A stretch of 64,000 nt of DNA from Sphingomonas radiodurans (GCF_020866845.1 NZ_CP086594.1:868001-932000); one strand, 5' to 3'; positions 28,241-37,897 are shown, counted from the first letter of the stretch. Made by a program: numbers and translations. The notes: generated by a model not told the origin, from the letters alone.

Positions 28241-29734
28241 ATGACCAATATCCTAAACCGTTTCCGAACCGAGTGGTTCGCCGACGCCGCGGAGGCGCGG
28301 CGCGATGTTCTCGCCGGGATTGTTGTTTCGCTCGCGCTGATTCCCGAGGCGATCGGCTTTTCGATCATCTCGGGCGTCGATCCACGCGTCGGGCTTTACG
28401 CCTCGGTCGCAATCGCGATCGTGATCTCGCTGCTGGGCGGTCGACCGGCGATGATTTCCGCCGCGACTGCGGCCGTAGCGGTCGTCGTGACCCCGCTCGT
28501 GCGGGACCATGGCGTCCAATATCTGTTCGCGGCGACCATTCTGATGGGCATCATCCAGATCGCCGCCGGCTTCGTCCGACTCGATCTGCTGATGCAGTTC
28601 GTCTCACGATCGGTGATCACCGGCTTCGTCAACGCCTTGGCAATCCTAATCTTCATGGCGCAGCTCCCGCAACTCATCGGGGTCACCTGGCATACTTACG
28701 CGATGGTCGCGGCGGGCCTCGCGATCATCTACCTGCTACCGCGACTGACCAAGGCGGTGCCGTCGCCGCTGGTCGCGATCGTCCTCCTCGCGATCGTCAG
28801 CATCGCGCTTGGCCTGCCGATCCGCACGGTAGGCGACATGGGCGAGTTGCCCGACGGCCTGCCGAGCTTCGCGCTGCCCGATTTGCCGCTCTCGCTCGAT
28901 ACGCTGCGCATCATCCTGCCGTATTCGCTGACGATGGCCGCGGTCGGGCTGCTAGAATCGCTGCTGACGGCGCAGATCGTCGACGACATGACCGATACCG
29001 ATAGTAACAAGCGGCGCGAGTGCCTCGGCCAAGGCGGCGCCAATATGGCGGCGGCGCTCGTCGGCGGCATGGGCGGCTGCGCAATGATCGGCCAGTCGGT
29101 GATCAACGTCACGTCGGGTGGTCGCAAGCGGCTATCGACGTTCGTCGCGGGCGCGTTCCTGCTCTTCCTGCTCGTGTTCCTCGGCCCGGTCGTTGGCCGC
29201 ATCCCGATGCCCGCGCTGGTCGCGGTGATGGTGATGGTTTCGATTGGCACGTTCAGCTGGAACTCGATTCCCAATCTGCGCCGCCACCCCCCGACGTCAT
29301 CGTTCGTCATGCTCGCAACCGTCGCGGTCGTGGTGGTCACGCACGACCTTGCGCAGGGCGTGCTCGCCGGCGTGCTGCTGTCGGGCATCTTCTTTGCCGG
29401 CAAGGTGCGCCGGATGTTCCAGGTGGAGCGGAGTGCCGACGACGCCGACGGGAAGGTCTTGTACAGTGTCACTGGCGAGATCTTCTTTGCTTCGGTTGAC
29501 CGCTTCACACGGGCGTTCGCGCCGGAGCACGGTCGCACGGTCACGATCGACGTGTCGGCGGCGCATTTCTGGGACATTTCCGGCGTCGGGGCGCTCGACA
29601 AGATCGTCGCCCGGCTGCGCCGCGATGGATCGACCGTGGCGGTGATCGGCTACAATCGCGCGAGCGCCGACATCGTCGATCGTTTCGCGCTGCACGACAA
29701 GACGGGCGTCGAACTGGGCGTCGTGCCGCATTGA
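28241..29734 (+). CDS. SulP-family anion transporter with STAS domain
   Basis: The 497-residue protein starts with the amphipathic segment [35 protein letters not shown], the SulP signature around the first helix. Ten or more membrane helices follow up to about residue 390. The C-terminal 100 residues form a cytoplasmic STAS domain ([15 protein letters not shown] ... [20 protein letters not shown]). SulP members carry sulfate, bicarbonate or other anions. The frame is open to 28079, but I start at ATG 28241 because the upstream part is a folded RNA region and residues before MTNILN are not SulP-like. No strong ribosome site is visible. Confidence 0.9.
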   Translation: MTNILNRFRTEWFADAAEARRDVLAGIVVSLALIPEAIGFSIISGVDPRVGLYASVAIAIVISLLGGRPAMISAATAAVAVVVTPLVRDHGVQYLFAATILMGIIQIAAGFVRLDLLMQFVSRSVITGFVNALAILIFMAQLPQLIGVTWHTYAMVAAGLAIIYLLPRLTKAVPSPLVAIVLLAIVSIALGLPIRTVGDMGELPDGLPSFALPDLPLSLDTLRIILPYSLTMAAVGLLESLLTAQIVDDMTDTDSNKRRECLGQGGANMAAALVGGMGGCAMIGQSVINVTSGGRKRLSTFVAGAFLLFLLVFLGPVVGRIPMPALVAVMVMVSIGTFSWNSIPNLRRHPPTSSFVMLATVAVVVVTHDLAQGVLAGVLLSGIFFAGKVRRMFQVERSADDADGKVLYSVTGEIFFASVDRFTRAFAPEHGRTVTIDVSAAHFWDISGVGALDKIVARLRRDGSTVAVIGYNRASADIVDRFALHDKTGVELGVVPH

Positions 29735-29832
29735 TTGTAGCCGACGCGTCGCCGGCGAGCGCGCTTCCGCCCCCGCCGTTCACCCGCTAGCGTGCATGCC
29801 TGCCCGCCGAGGCAGATTCGGGAGAGTGACCC

Positions 29833-30708
29833 ATGACCGATCCTTCGCTGCGCGACCGCGCCGTCCAGCTGTACGATGCCTTCACCCATGAGCATCGCGA
29901 CCGGCGCACGCTGCTGCGCCAGATGACCGCGCTCGCCGGATCGGTGGTGGCAGCGGAGACGCTGATCGCCGGGATCGCGGCCTCGCCCGCCGCCGCCGCG
30001 ATCATCGATCCGGCCGACAAGCGCCTTGACGCAGGCATGCGCACCGGCACCGAGGCGGGGAAGCCCGCCCGCGCCTATTTCGCCTCGCTCAAGGGCGGCA
30101 AGTCGAAGCGCGGCGTCGTGCTCGTGGTCCATGAGAACCGCGGGCTTACCCCGCATATCCAGGACGTCGCTCGCCGCATGGCGCTCGAAGGCTTCATCGC
30201 CATCGCCCCCGATCTGCTCGCGCCGCAGGGCGGCACGCCCGCCGATGAAGACGCCGCGCGCACGCTGATCGGCACCGTCGATTACGATCTCGCGCTCGCC
30301 CAGGCCCGATCATTCGCGGACAAGGCGCGGCGGCTGCCGCGGTCGAGCGGCAAGGTCGGGATCATCGGCTTCTGCTGGGGCGGCGCGTTCGTGAACCGCA
30401 TGGCGGTCGCGGGCGGAGTCGATGCCGGGGTGTCCTATTATGGCCCCGCGCCAGCTCCGGCCGAGGCGACGAAGGTTACCGTGCCGCTGGTGCTGCAACT
30501 GGCCGGGAAGGACACGCGCGTCGCGCAGACCGCCGAGCCATGGGTTGCGGCGCTCAAGGCGGCCGGCAAGCCGGTCGAGGCGTTCATTTATCCCGGCGTC
30601 GATCACGCGTTCAACAACGACACCGCTGGCGTGCGCTACGACAAGGCCGCGGCCGATCTCGCCTGGGGCCGGACGACGGCGTTCCTGCACAAGCGGCTTG
30701 ACGCCTGA
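29833..30708 (+). CDS. Dienelactone hydrolase family protein
   Basis: The 291-residue alpha/beta hydrolase has the dienelactone-hydrolase triad: nucleophile Cys in GIIGFCWGGAFVNR, Asp in QLAGKDTRV and His in YPGVDHAFNND. VVHENRGLTPHIQDVARRMALEGF is the usual family stretch. Residues 24-60 look like a Tat-type signal or membrane anchor (RRTLLRQMTALAGSVVAAETL then an Ala-rich run), so it is probably exported. A GGGAG site precedes the ATG. Natural substrate unknown; dienelactone in aromatic breakdown is one possibility. Confidence 0.9.
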   Translation: MTDPSLRDRAVQLYDAFTHEHRDRRTLLRQMTALAGSVVAAETLIAGIAASPAAAAIIDPADKRLDAGMRTGTEAGKPARAYFASLKGGKSKRGVVLVVHENRGLTPHIQDVARRMALEGFIAIAPDLLAPQGGTPADEDAARTLIGTVDYDLALAQARSFADKARRLPRSSGKVGIIGFCWGGAFVNRMAVAGGVDAGVSYYGPAPAPAEATKVTVPLVLQLAGKDTRVAQTAEPWVAALKAAGKPVEAFIYPGVDHAFNNDTAGVRYDKAAADLAWGRTTAFLHKRLDA

Positions 30709-30758
30709 CGCTCGATCGTTCCTATTCTGTTCCAGACGAATCAGTCGGGAGAGATACC

Positions 30759-31373
30759 GTGAGCGACCTGATCTTCTACACCAATCCGATGTCACGCGGG
30801 CGCATCGCGCGCTGGATGCTCGAGGAGGTGGGCGAGCCGTACGACGTGCGGCTGGTCGATTGGGGCGCGAAGTCGGACGAGTTCCTCGCGGTCAATCCGA
30901 TGGGCAAGGTGCCGACGATCGTCCACCAGGGCCGCGTCGTCACCGAATGTGCCGCGATCGTCGCCTATCTGGCGGATACTTTCCCCGATGCGGGTCTCGC
31001 ACCGACGGCGGCGGAGCGGGCGGATTACTATCGCTGGATGTTCTTCGCCGCCGGCCCGATCGAGGCGGCGACCACCGATCGCGCGCTCGGCGTCACGGTG
31101 AGCGAGGAGCAGAAGGGGATGGTCGGCTATGGCGATCCCGAGCGGCTGGTGGCGACGCTGAAGCACGCGGTAACCGCGAACGATTTTATCGCCGGGGATC
31201 GGTTCACGGCGGCGGATGTCTATGTCGGCAGCCATATCGGCTGGGGGCTTCAGTTCGGCGGGCTGCCCAAGTGCGACGAGTTCGATGCCTATCTCGCCAA
31301 GATCATGGGCCGCCCGGCAGCGGTACGCGCGCGTGAGATCGACGACGCGCTGATCGCAGAGAAAGCCGAGTAG
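30759..31373 (+). CDS. Glutathione S-transferase family protein
   Basis: The 204-residue protein has an N-terminal thioredoxin-fold domain with FYTNPMSRGRIARWMLEEVG and the glutathione-binding NPMGKVPTIV and VVTECAAIVAYLAD segments. The all-helical C-terminal domain carries FTAADVYVGSHIGWGL. The residue after the first strand (TNPMSRG) suggests a Ser/Tyr-type active site. Translation starts with GTG after GGGAGAGA. Substrate unknown. Confidence 0.93.
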   Translation: MSDLIFYTNPMSRGRIARWMLEEVGEPYDVRLVDWGAKSDEFLAVNPMGKVPTIVHQGRVVTECAAIVAYLADTFPDAGLAPTAAERADYYRWMFFAAGPIEAATTDRALGVTVSEEQKGMVGYGDPERLVATLKHAVTANDFIAGDRFTAADVYVGSHIGWGLQFGGLPKCDEFDAYLAKIMGRPAAVRAREIDDALIAEKAE

Positions 31374-31386
31374 GCGGGGGATCTCG

Positions 31387-31406
31387 CCTCCCGCAAGCGG
31401 GAGGGG
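31387..31406. repeat. Copy of the CCTCCCGC-AA-GCGGGAGG palindrome
   Basis: This 20-base copy of the element found at 13743 and 17677 keeps 8-base arms around AA. It lies in the gap between the GST and TonB-like genes. Confidence 0.75.
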
Positions 31407-31453
31407 AATGGCTGGCCAGCAGCCGTTCAGCCGGATCATGCGTTGAGCGGTCC

Positions 31454-32257
31454 ATGGCTGATGCTTTCCTCACTGCCCCACGTTGGAGCCGCGATCGCGT
31501 GTTCGCCGCGGCGGCGGCGATCGTGGTACAGCTGGTGCTCGGTTATGCGTTGCTCGCCGGCCTCGCGGTGAATTTCCCGCGCGCGGTCGAGGAAAGCCTG
31601 AAGCTGTTCACTGCCGAGGAGGCCCCACCCCCACCGCCCCCGCGCGTGATCCCCGCGCCGCAAGTAGCGGCGACCCGCCCGGAGGGCCGCGCGTCAGCGC
31701 CGAACCTGCGCAGCCGCGCGACGGCGGTCGCCGCGCCCGAACCGATTATCGTCGTGCCGCTCCCGCCCCCGCCGATCGTCACCGCACCCAAGCCGTACAC
31801 CGCGAGCGACGCGACGTCCGGCTCGGCCGCAGTGCGTGGGCCGGGGACCGGCGCAGGCGGCGTGGGCGACGGGTTTGGCAGCGGCGGTGACGGAGATGGC
31901 AATGGCAGCGGCCGCGGAGGCGCCGAAACCCCGCCACGCCCGGTGCGTGGCCGGATGAGCACTTCGGATCTGCCCGAGGCGCTGTTCGTGTCCGGCTTCA
32001 ACGGCACCGTTGGTGTGCGCTACCTCGTCGCGCGCGACGGCCGCGTACCCGAGTGCGAAGTCACGCGATCGAGCGGCAACGCCACCGTCGACGCGATCAC
32101 ATGTCGGCTGATCCGTGAACGCTTCCGCTTCCGCCCCTCCCGCGACGCCGCCGGCCGCCCGGTCGACGCGCAGGTCGTGGAGAACCACACCTGGGAAGTG
32201 GAACCCGACGCGATCGATACTACGGAGACGGTGAGGCGCCGACGCGCGTTCTGGTAG
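31454..32257 (+). CDS. TonB-like energy transducer
   Basis: The 267-residue protein has a short cytoplasmic N-terminus and one membrane helix at residues 17-38. A proline-rich periplasmic stretch (EEAPPPPPPRVIPAPQ) follows, then a glycine/aspartate-rich flexible region near 130-155. The C-terminal TonB-like domain reads FNGTVGVRYLVARDGRVPECEVTRSSGNATVDAITCRLI. TonB proteins pass proton-motive energy to outer-membrane receptors. No exbB or exbD genes are adjacent. It may serve the receptor at 43 kb, but nothing in the sequence shows it. Confidence 0.88.
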   Translation: MADAFLTAPRWSRDRVFAAAAAIVVQLVLGYALLAGLAVNFPRAVEESLKLFTAEEAPPPPPPRVIPAPQVAATRPEGRASAPNLRSRATAVAAPEPIIVVPLPPPPIVTAPKPYTASDATSGSAAVRGPGTGAGGVGDGFGSGGDGDGNGSGRGGAETPPRPVRGRMSTSDLPEALFVSGFNGTVGVRYLVARDGRVPECEVTRSSGNATVDAITCRLIRERFRFRPSRDAAGRPVDAQVVENHTWEVEPDAIDTTETVRRRRAFW

Positions 32258-32266
32258 CGCCGCCCC

Positions 32267-32446
32267 TTAGTCGGCCCGTTGCTCCCGCCGCCGGTTCGCC
32301 GCCGCGGCGATCGCTTCGCGCTCCGCCGCATCCGCGCCGGACCAGCGCCCGATCTCCCCAAGCGTGCGATAGCACCCCAGGCACAGTGCCCCTGCCGCAT
32401 CAAGCCGGCACACGCCGACGCATGGCGAGGCCGGCGCATCGCTCAC
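32267..32446 (-). CDS. DUF1289 domain protein
   Basis: The 59-residue protein has the DUF1289 cysteine pattern CVGVCRLDAAGALCLGCYRTLGEI, four cysteines likely to bind a metal or cluster, followed by W and a basic tail. It starts with GTG, which overlaps the NUDIX stop as GTGA. Family function is not established. Confidence 0.88.
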   Translation of the reverse strand: MSDAPASPCVGVCRLDAAGALCLGCYRTLGEIGRWSGADAAEREAIAAAANRRREQRAD

Positions 32447-32913
32447 CAATTGCCATGCCCCTGCTCGCCCGCCAGAAACTCCGTGATCCGTCGCCGAGTG
32501 GCAGGCGACGTCCCCTCCGGCAGTGCATCCGCTGCGAACCACCCCGCCTCGGCAATCTCGCGCGGATCGGCCGCGGTCAGCCGCTCGGGATCGGCGACGC
32601 CTACAGTGAACACGATCACGTGATCGTCCTTTGCCTCGGCGCGATTGTGATAGACGCCGAGCACCCCCGTGATCGCCACCGCGGCCAGCCCGACCTCCTC
32701 GATCAGTTCGCGCCGGATCGCGGCCTCGGCGCTCTCGCGCTTGTCGACGCCGCCGCCCGGCAGATACCATCCGCCGACATAATGGTGCCGCACCAGCGCG
32801 ATCCTCCCAGCAGGATCGACTAGCAAAGCGCGCACGCCGAACGTCCGCGGGCGCCGCGCTCGCGCATACAATCGCATCGCGTGGCCGGCGATCCGATACC
32901 GCCACGCCACCAT
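32443..32913 (-). CDS. NUDIX hydrolase
   Basis: The 156-residue protein carries a full NUDIX box: GGVDKRESAEAAIRRELIEEVGL (Gx5Ex7REUxEExGU). It hydrolyses a nucleoside diphosphate linked to another moiety; the exact substrate is unclear. It begins two bases after the DEAD-box helicase stop codon and overlaps DUF1289, so the three form one transcript. A link to RNA metabolism is possible from this context. Confidence 0.92.
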   Translation of the reverse strand: MVAWRYRIAGHAMRLYARARRPRTFGVRALLVDPAGRIALVRHHYVGGWYLPGGGVDKRESAEAAIRRELIEEVGLAAVAITGVLGVYHNRAEAKDDHVIVFTVGVADPERLTAADPREIAEAGWFAADALPEGTSPATRRRITEFLAGEQGHGNW

Positions 32914-32915
32914 CG

Positions 32916-34361
32916 TCAGCTGCCGAACGGCACGCTCAGGAACGCGGGGACGGGGCCGTTCCAGCCGCCATCATCACCGGGGCCGTCATCGAACTGCTCG
33001 CGGCGACGGCGATCGTCGCGGGCGCGCGGTGGCGCCCGATCCTCACGCCGCGGGGCGCGTTCCTCATGGCGCGGCGCGCGGTCTTCGGTACGCGGTGCAC
33101 GCTCCTCACGGCGTGGCGCCCGCTCCTCGCGCTGCGGCACCTCGGCCGCCGGAGCCGCAGCCGCCTCGCGCCGACGTGAGCCGCGACGCGGCGCCTCGGC
33201 CTCAGCTTCTACTGGCGCAGCAGCGGCAGGCGCCGCAGCGACTGGCGCCGCGATCCGCGCGATCGTCTGGCCGGTCAGCTTCTCGATATTGGCGATATTC
33301 TCGGCATCTTCCGGTCCCACCATCGTATAGGCGATGCCGGTCGCCCCGGCGCGCCCGGTGCGGCCGATGCGATGGACGTAATCGTCGGGATGCCACGGCG
33401 CGTCGAAGTTGAAGACGTGGCTGACACCCTTGATGTCGAGCCCGCGCGCCGCGACGTCCGAAGCGACGAGGATGGTGATCTCGCCCTTCTTGAACCGGTC
33501 GAGCTCGGCAATGCGCGCCGATTGCTCCATGTCGCCATGGATCTCACCCGATTTGAAACCGGACTTTTTCAGCGAGGTATTGAGCTCGCGCACGGTCGTC
33601 TTGCGGTTGCAGAAGACGATCGCGTTGGTCACTTCCTCGGCGTGCAGCAACTCACGCAGACGGTCGCGTTTATCGGCCGATGATCCCTTCACCGGCACGA
33701 GATATTGCGTGATGTTGACGTTGGTCGAAGCCGCGCGGGCGACCTCGATCGTCTTGGGATTGGACAGGAACTTGTCCGCCAGCTTCTTGATCGGCGGCGG
33801 CATCGTCGCCGAGAACAGCAAGGTCTGGCGCTGCTTGGGCAGCTTGGTGCAGATTTCCTCGATATCGGGGATGAACCCCATGTCGAGCATGCGATCCGCC
33901 TCGTCGATCACCAGCAGGCTGCAGCCGTTCAGCAGGATCTTGCCGCGTCCGAACAGGTCCATCAGCCGGCCCGGCGTCGCGATCAGCACGTCGACGCCGC
34001 GCTCAAGCGCCTTCACCTGGTCGCCCATCTGCACGCCGCCGATCAGCAGTGCCATCGAGAGCTTGTGATATCTGCCGTAGATCTCGAAATTCTCGGCGAC
34101 CTGCGCGGCGAGTTCGCGCGTCGGCTCGAGGATCAGGCTGCGCGGCATCAGCGCACGCGCGCGGCCGTGCGCCAGGATATCGATCATCGGCAGCACGAAC
34201 GAGGCAGTCTTGCCGGTGCCGGTCTGCGCAATGCCGATGATGTCGCGCATCATCAGCACGCTGGGAATCGCCGCTGCCTGGATCAACGTAGGCTCGGTAT
34301 ATCCCGTATCGCCGACGGCGCGGAGTAATTCGTCTGAAAGGCCGAGGTCGGCGAAGCTCAT
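32916..34361 (-). CDS. DEAD-box RNA helicase (RhlE-like)
   Basis: The 481-residue protein has all DEAD-box motifs: the Q motif near residue 25 (GYTEPTLIQAAAIP), motif I AQTGTGKTASF, motif II DEADRMLDMGF, motif III SAT, ASDVAARGLDIKGVSHV and HRIGRTGRAG. The C-terminal ~100 residues are a disordered basic/acidic tail with seven-residue repeats of the kind REERAPR. Such tails bind RNA and can drive condensation. RhlE-like proteins act in ribosome assembly and RNA turnover. Confidence 0.95.
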   Translation of the reverse strand: MSFADLGLSDELLRAVGDTGYTEPTLIQAAAIPSVLMMRDIIGIAQTGTGKTASFVLPMIDILAHGRARALMPRSLILEPTRELAAQVAENFEIYGRYHKLSMALLIGGVQMGDQVKALERGVDVLIATPGRLMDLFGRGKILLNGCSLLVIDEADRMLDMGFIPDIEEICTKLPKQRQTLLFSATMPPPIKKLADKFLSNPKTIEVARAASTNVNITQYLVPVKGSSADKRDRLRELLHAEEVTNAIVFCNRKTTVRELNTSLKKSGFKSGEIHGDMEQSARIAELDRFKKGEITILVASDVAARGLDIKGVSHVFNFDAPWHPDDYVHRIGRTGRAGATGIAYTMVGPEDAENIANIEKLTGQTIARIAAPVAAAPAAAAPVEAEAEAPRRGSRRREAAAAPAAEVPQREERAPRREERAPRTEDRAPRHEERAPRREDRAPPRARDDRRRREQFDDGPGDDGGWNGPVPAFLSVPFGS

Positions 34362-34486
34362 GGCGGTCCTGAAATATGGGCGGCCTTAGGAAACGGGCCA
34401 GCCGAAGCTATCCGGATAACTTGCGCGCGAGACGCGATTGCGCCTGAGTTGTCAAGAAAAACGGGTCGTTTGCCGCCGCAGCGATG

Positions 34487-34936
34487 CTATTTCCGCGCCG
34501 TAAGCGTCCGGAAGCGATCGATCTCGCAGCGCGCACCCGATCGCGAGCGCAGCGCATCGCGCCCCGCACACACCATGCCGTCAGCGCTGCGCTTCAGATA
34601 GAAGCCAGTGTAAAAGTTCAGCGTGGGACAATCATCGTCGAGTTTCGCGCGCAATCGCCGTCCATCGGTGACGATCAGGTCGACATCGCCCGATGCGGTG
34701 ATCGCTGCACTCGCCAGGCTTGCCGCCGCGACACATTTGGGCGCCTTATGCTCGTCCCAATTTGTTATGGCCGGCGCCTGCCGACGCGGTGCGAGCGGCA
34801 AGCGCGGAATGCGAATCACGACCCGCTCGCGATACGTCATCTGCGCATAGCGCACGCCGTCCTCCGGCGTGCGCGCCGACACGACGAACGGGGCAGCCAA
34901 GGCGAGCGGCAGCACGAGGCGGGTGAAGTCGGGCAT
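34487..34936 (-). CDS. Hypothetical exported protein
   Basis: The 149-residue protein has an N-terminal signal peptide ending VVSA near residue 20. After it come basic segments, two conserved-looking strands (ITASGDVDLIVTDGRRLRAKL) and two cysteines in the second half (CPTLNFYTGFYLKR and MVCAGRDALRSRSGARC). The N-terminal cysteines of the mature part may form disulfides. I do not recognise a domain. Confidence 0.75.
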   Translation of the reverse strand: MPDFTRLVLPLALAAPFVVSARTPEDGVRYAQMTYRERVVIRIPRLPLAPRRQAPAITNWDEHKAPKCVAAASLASAAITASGDVDLIVTDGRRLRAKLDDDCPTLNFYTGFYLKRSADGMVCAGRDALRSRSGARCEIDRFRTLTARK

Positions 34937-35001
34937 TCAATTGGTTAGCGGGTTGGCGCGAAAAGTTTGAACGTCGGATGAATTGCGGCGATCATGTGGC
35001 G

Positions 35002-36450
35002 ATGACCCCCGATCAGGCCCGCCTCCTCGAATCGCTTGATACCGTGCTGCCCGCACGCGCGATCGTCACTGACCGGGACGCGATCGCGCCTTGGGAAACC
35101 GACTGGCGACAGCGGTGGCACGGGCACGCACCGATCCTGTTCGCACCGGAATCGGTACATGAGGTGCAGGCGATCGTCGCTGCGGCGGCCACCGCGGGCG
35201 TTCCGCTGGTGCCGCAGGGTGGCAACACCTCGATGGTCGGCGGCGCGACTCCGCCGGCGGACGGACGCGCGGCGATCCTGTCGCTGCGTAGGCTGAACCG
35301 CATCCGCTCGGTCGATTCGGCGTCGGGGCTCGCGATCGCCGAGGCCGGGGTGATCCTGGCCGACCTGCACGACGCCGCGGGCGAGGTGGGCCGGCGCTTC
35401 CCGCTCACGCTCGGCAGTCGCGGTTCGGCGACGATCGGCGGGCTCGTCTCGACCAACGCCGGCGGCACACAAGTGCTGCGCTGGGGTACGATGCGCGGGC
35501 TCGTCGCGGGGATCGAGGCGGTGCTGCCCGACGGTAGCCTGCACGAGGCGCTCGCCGCGCTGAAGAAGGACAATCGCGGCTACGACCTCACGCAATTACT
35601 GGTCGGCGCGGAGGGCACGCTGGGCATCGTCACCGCCGCCACGCTTCGGCTCGCCCCCGCCATCGCCGCGCGCGCGGTGGCCTGGGTCGGCCTTGCCTCT
35701 CCCGACGCCGCGCTCGCGCTGCTACGGCGCTTCGAGGCGGCAGGCGACGCGGTCGAAAGCTTCGAGCTGTTGCCGTCCGAATCGCTGGATGCGGTGCTGG
35801 CGTACATTCCCGGCGCCCGCGCGCCGCTCGCCGGCACGCATCCCTGGCACGTGCTGATCGAGGCGGTGGCCAGCGACGCAGATGCTCCCTCCCCCGCCAG
35901 CTTCATCGAACGCGTGCTCGAACCCGCGCTTGCCGATGGCGTCGCCGCCGACGCAACGATCGCCGCGAGCGAAGCGCAGGCCGAAGCCTTCTGGCGCCTC
36001 CGCGATTCGATCTCCGATGCGGAGCGTGCGACTGGCCCGGCGGCGCAGCACGACATTTCGGTGCCGGTCGAAGCGATGCCGCGCTTCATGATCGAGGCCG
36101 CAGCCGCCTGCGACGCGCACTTCCCCGGCACCCGCGCCAGCGGCTTCGGCCACCTCGGCGACGGCAACGTCCATTTCCACGTCCGGGCGCCCGCCGGCGC
36201 CGATCGCGCCCGCTGGCTCGCCGAGGAAGCGCCAAGCGTCACGCGCTTCGTCGACGATCTGGTCGTCGCCGCCGGTGGCTCGATTTCGGCTGAGCACGGC
36301 ATCGGCCAGATGAAGCTCGCCGAGCTCGAACGGCTGTCCTCCCCAGCGCGGATGGCGGCGTTGCGTGCGATCAAACGCGCGTTCGATCCGCACGAGCTGC
36401 TCAATCCCGGGAAGCTAGTCACGCTTGCGCCGCGCGCGGGGGGCGAATAG
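35002..36450 (+). CDS. FAD-linked oxidase (GlcD / D-2-hydroxyacid dehydrogenase type)
   Basis: The 482-residue protein is of the vanillyl-alcohol oxidase-like flavoprotein family. FAD-binding features are PLVPQGGNTSMVGG, TLGSRGSATIGGLVSTNAGG and VLPDG. The C-terminal cap ends with GFGHLGDGNVHFHV, holding metal/substrate histidines, and ISAEHGIGQMKL. These are typical of D-2-hydroxyglutarate and D-lactate dehydrogenases. I start at ATG 35002; an in-frame ATG at 34978 adds eight residues. Likely an oxidation of a D-2-hydroxyacid feeding electrons to quinone or ETF. Confidence 0.93.
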   Translation: MTPDQARLLESLDTVLPARAIVTDRDAIAPWETDWRQRWHGHAPILFAPESVHEVQAIVAAAATAGVPLVPQGGNTSMVGGATPPADGRAAILSLRRLNRIRSVDSASGLAIAEAGVILADLHDAAGEVGRRFPLTLGSRGSATIGGLVSTNAGGTQVLRWGTMRGLVAGIEAVLPDGSLHEALAALKKDNRGYDLTQLLVGAEGTLGIVTAATLRLAPAIAARAVAWVGLASPDAALALLRRFEAAGDAVESFELLPSESLDAVLAYIPGARAPLAGTHPWHVLIEAVASDADAPSPASFIERVLEPALADGVAADATIAASEAQAEAFWRLRDSISDAERATGPAAQHDISVPVEAMPRFMIEAAAACDAHFPGTRASGFGHLGDGNVHFHVRAPAGADRARWLAEEAPSVTRFVDDLVVAAGGSISAEHGIGQMKLAELERLSSPARMAALRAIKRAFDPHELLNPGKLVTLAPRAGGE

Positions 36451-36504
36451 GGCGCGCGGATTGGGGTGGCGGGGGCCGCCCGCGATAGTATCTGGAGAGA
36501 CTCG

Positions 36505-37278
36505 ATGGCCACCGCGCCGCAGCCGCCACTTCCACTGTTCTACAATGGTCTAGAGCCGCTTTCGAGCGAGCTCCACGCCGATTACCGCGTCCGCCCGGCC
36601 GCCGCTGCGCCGTTCCTCGCCACGCAGCACGCCGTGCCGGTAACGATCGACGAATTCGCGCTCGTCCAGCGCTACATGCCGATCGTCTTCTCCGCTGGCG
36701 ACGATTCGATCCCGATCGCGCTGATGGGGCTCAACGAGAACGTCAACGTGTTCGTCGATGCCGAGGGCAAGCTGACCGAGGACAATTTCTACGTCCCCGC
36801 CTATGTCCGCCGTTATCCGTATCTGCTTGCCCGCCTGCGCCCCGACGCGCAGGAGCTGTCGCTCTGCTTTGATCCCACGTCCGACACGATCGGCCGGTTC
36901 GACGAGGGCGACAAGCTGTTCGAGAACGGCCAGCCGAGCGAGATCACGAAGAACATCCTGTCGTTCAACGAACAGTTCGAGCAGGCCGGCGCCCGCACCG
37001 CGGCGTTCATGAACGAATTGCGCGAATCCGATCTGCTGATGGATGGCGAAGTCTCGATCCAGCACGAAAGCAATGCGCAGCCGTTCGTTTATCGCGGCTT
37101 CCAGATGATCAACGAGGAAAAGCTGGCGGACCTGCGCGGGGATCAGCTGCGCAAGATGACCAAGAGCGGCATGCTGCCGCTGTTGTACGCGCATCTCTTC
37201 TCCTTGTCGCTGATGCGCGATATCTTTGCGCGCCAGATGCGCATGGGTAAGGTGCCGCAGCCGAACCTGGTCGTCTGA
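36505..37278 (+). CDS. SapC family protein
   Basis: The 257-residue protein matches the SapC family: HAVPVTIDEFALVQRYMPIVFS, then NVFVDAEGKLTEDNFYVPAYVRRYPYLLA near residues 85-115 and a helical C-terminus. There is no signal peptide. The name comes from an S-layer study and says little about function; in sphingomonads and relatives these genes often accompany TonB-dependent receptor loci. A GGAGAGA site precedes the ATG. It is followed after 16 bases by the cytochrome gene. Confidence 0.88.
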   Translation: MATAPQPPLPLFYNGLEPLSSELHADYRVRPAAAAPFLATQHAVPVTIDEFALVQRYMPIVFSAGDDSIPIALMGLNENVNVFVDAEGKLTEDNFYVPAYVRRYPYLLARLRPDAQELSLCFDPTSDTIGRFDEGDKLFENGQPSEITKNILSFNEQFEQAGARTAAFMNELRESDLLMDGEVSIQHESNAQPFVYRGFQMINEEKLADLRGDQLRKMTKSGMLPLLYAHLFSLSLMRDIFARQMRMGKVPQPNLVV

Positions 37279-37294
37279 TCGAAGGAACACCGCG

Positions 37295-37828
37295 ATGCTA
37301 CGATCCCCGATGGATGCACGCTATTCGGGGGTCGCGATCGCGTTCCACTGGGTCATCGCGGCCCTGGTGCTGATGAACCTTGCGATCGGGCTCCTGCCGC
37401 CGTTGCGCGGCTGGATGCCCGGCCACAAGTCGATCGGGATCACCGTTCTCGTCCTTACGCTCGCACGCGTCGCCTGGCGGCTTGCGCACCGCCCTCCCCC
37501 GCTGCCGGCCGGCACGCGCGCCTGGGAAAAGGGCCTTGCCCATGCGACGCACTGGTCGCTCTACGCGCTCCTGCTGGCGATGCCGCTATCGGGCTGGGTC
37601 ATGGCATCGGGCAGCGCGAAGCGGCGACCGCTCGACTGGTTCGGGCTGTTCGACATCCCCTATCTGCCGGTATCGATCCAGGCCGGTGAGTTCGGCCATG
37701 AAGCGCACGAACTGCTCGGCTGGGGCATGCTGGCGCTGGTCGTGCTGCACATCGCCGCGGCGCTGCGCCATCATCTAATCCTGCGCGATAATGTGCTCGC
37801 GCGGATGGCGCCGGCACTCCGCCGCTAA
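37295..37828 (+). CDS. Cytochrome b561 family protein
   Basis: The 177-residue protein has four membrane helices with haem-ligating histidines: FHWV in helix 1, HKSIGI at the start of helix 2, HATHWSLYALLLAMPLSGW in helix 3 and GHEAHELLGWGML...HIAAALRHH in helix 4. This is the CybB / YceJ-type dihaem quinol-oxidising protein, which may shuttle electrons to periplasmic acceptors such as superoxide. A GAAGGA site precedes ATG 37295; the longer frame overlaps sapC. Confidence 0.92.
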   Translation: MLRSPMDARYSGVAIAFHWVIAALVLMNLAIGLLPPLRGWMPGHKSIGITVLVLTLARVAWRLAHRPPPLPAGTRAWEKGLAHATHWSLYALLLAMPLSGWVMASGSAKRRPLDWFGLFDIPYLPVSIQAGEFGHEAHELLGWGMLALVVLHIAAALRHHLILRDNVLARMAPALRR

Positions 37829-37863
37829 GCCTCGGTGGCCTTTTCGCTGCAGCGCAAAAAGGC

Positions 37864-37891
37864 TTGAAACCAAATGCCGCCTTCCTAAGTT
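37864..37891 (+). promoter_or_regulatory. Possible promoter of the small RNA
   Basis: TTGAAA (37864-37869) is followed after 16 bases by TAAGTT (37886-37891). The predicted start, about 37898, coincides with the 5' edge of the first helix of the small RNA. Confidence 0.45.
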
Positions 37892-37897
37892 ATTGCT

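Noticed and set aside
32267..32905. Full 212-residue minus-strand ORF covering DUF1289
   Set aside because: Only its last 59 codons match a family; the rest is the NUDIX gene in the wrong frame.
33010..33200. CRISPR-like array
   Set aside because: The repeats are in-frame 21-base units coding the helicase tail, without spacers.
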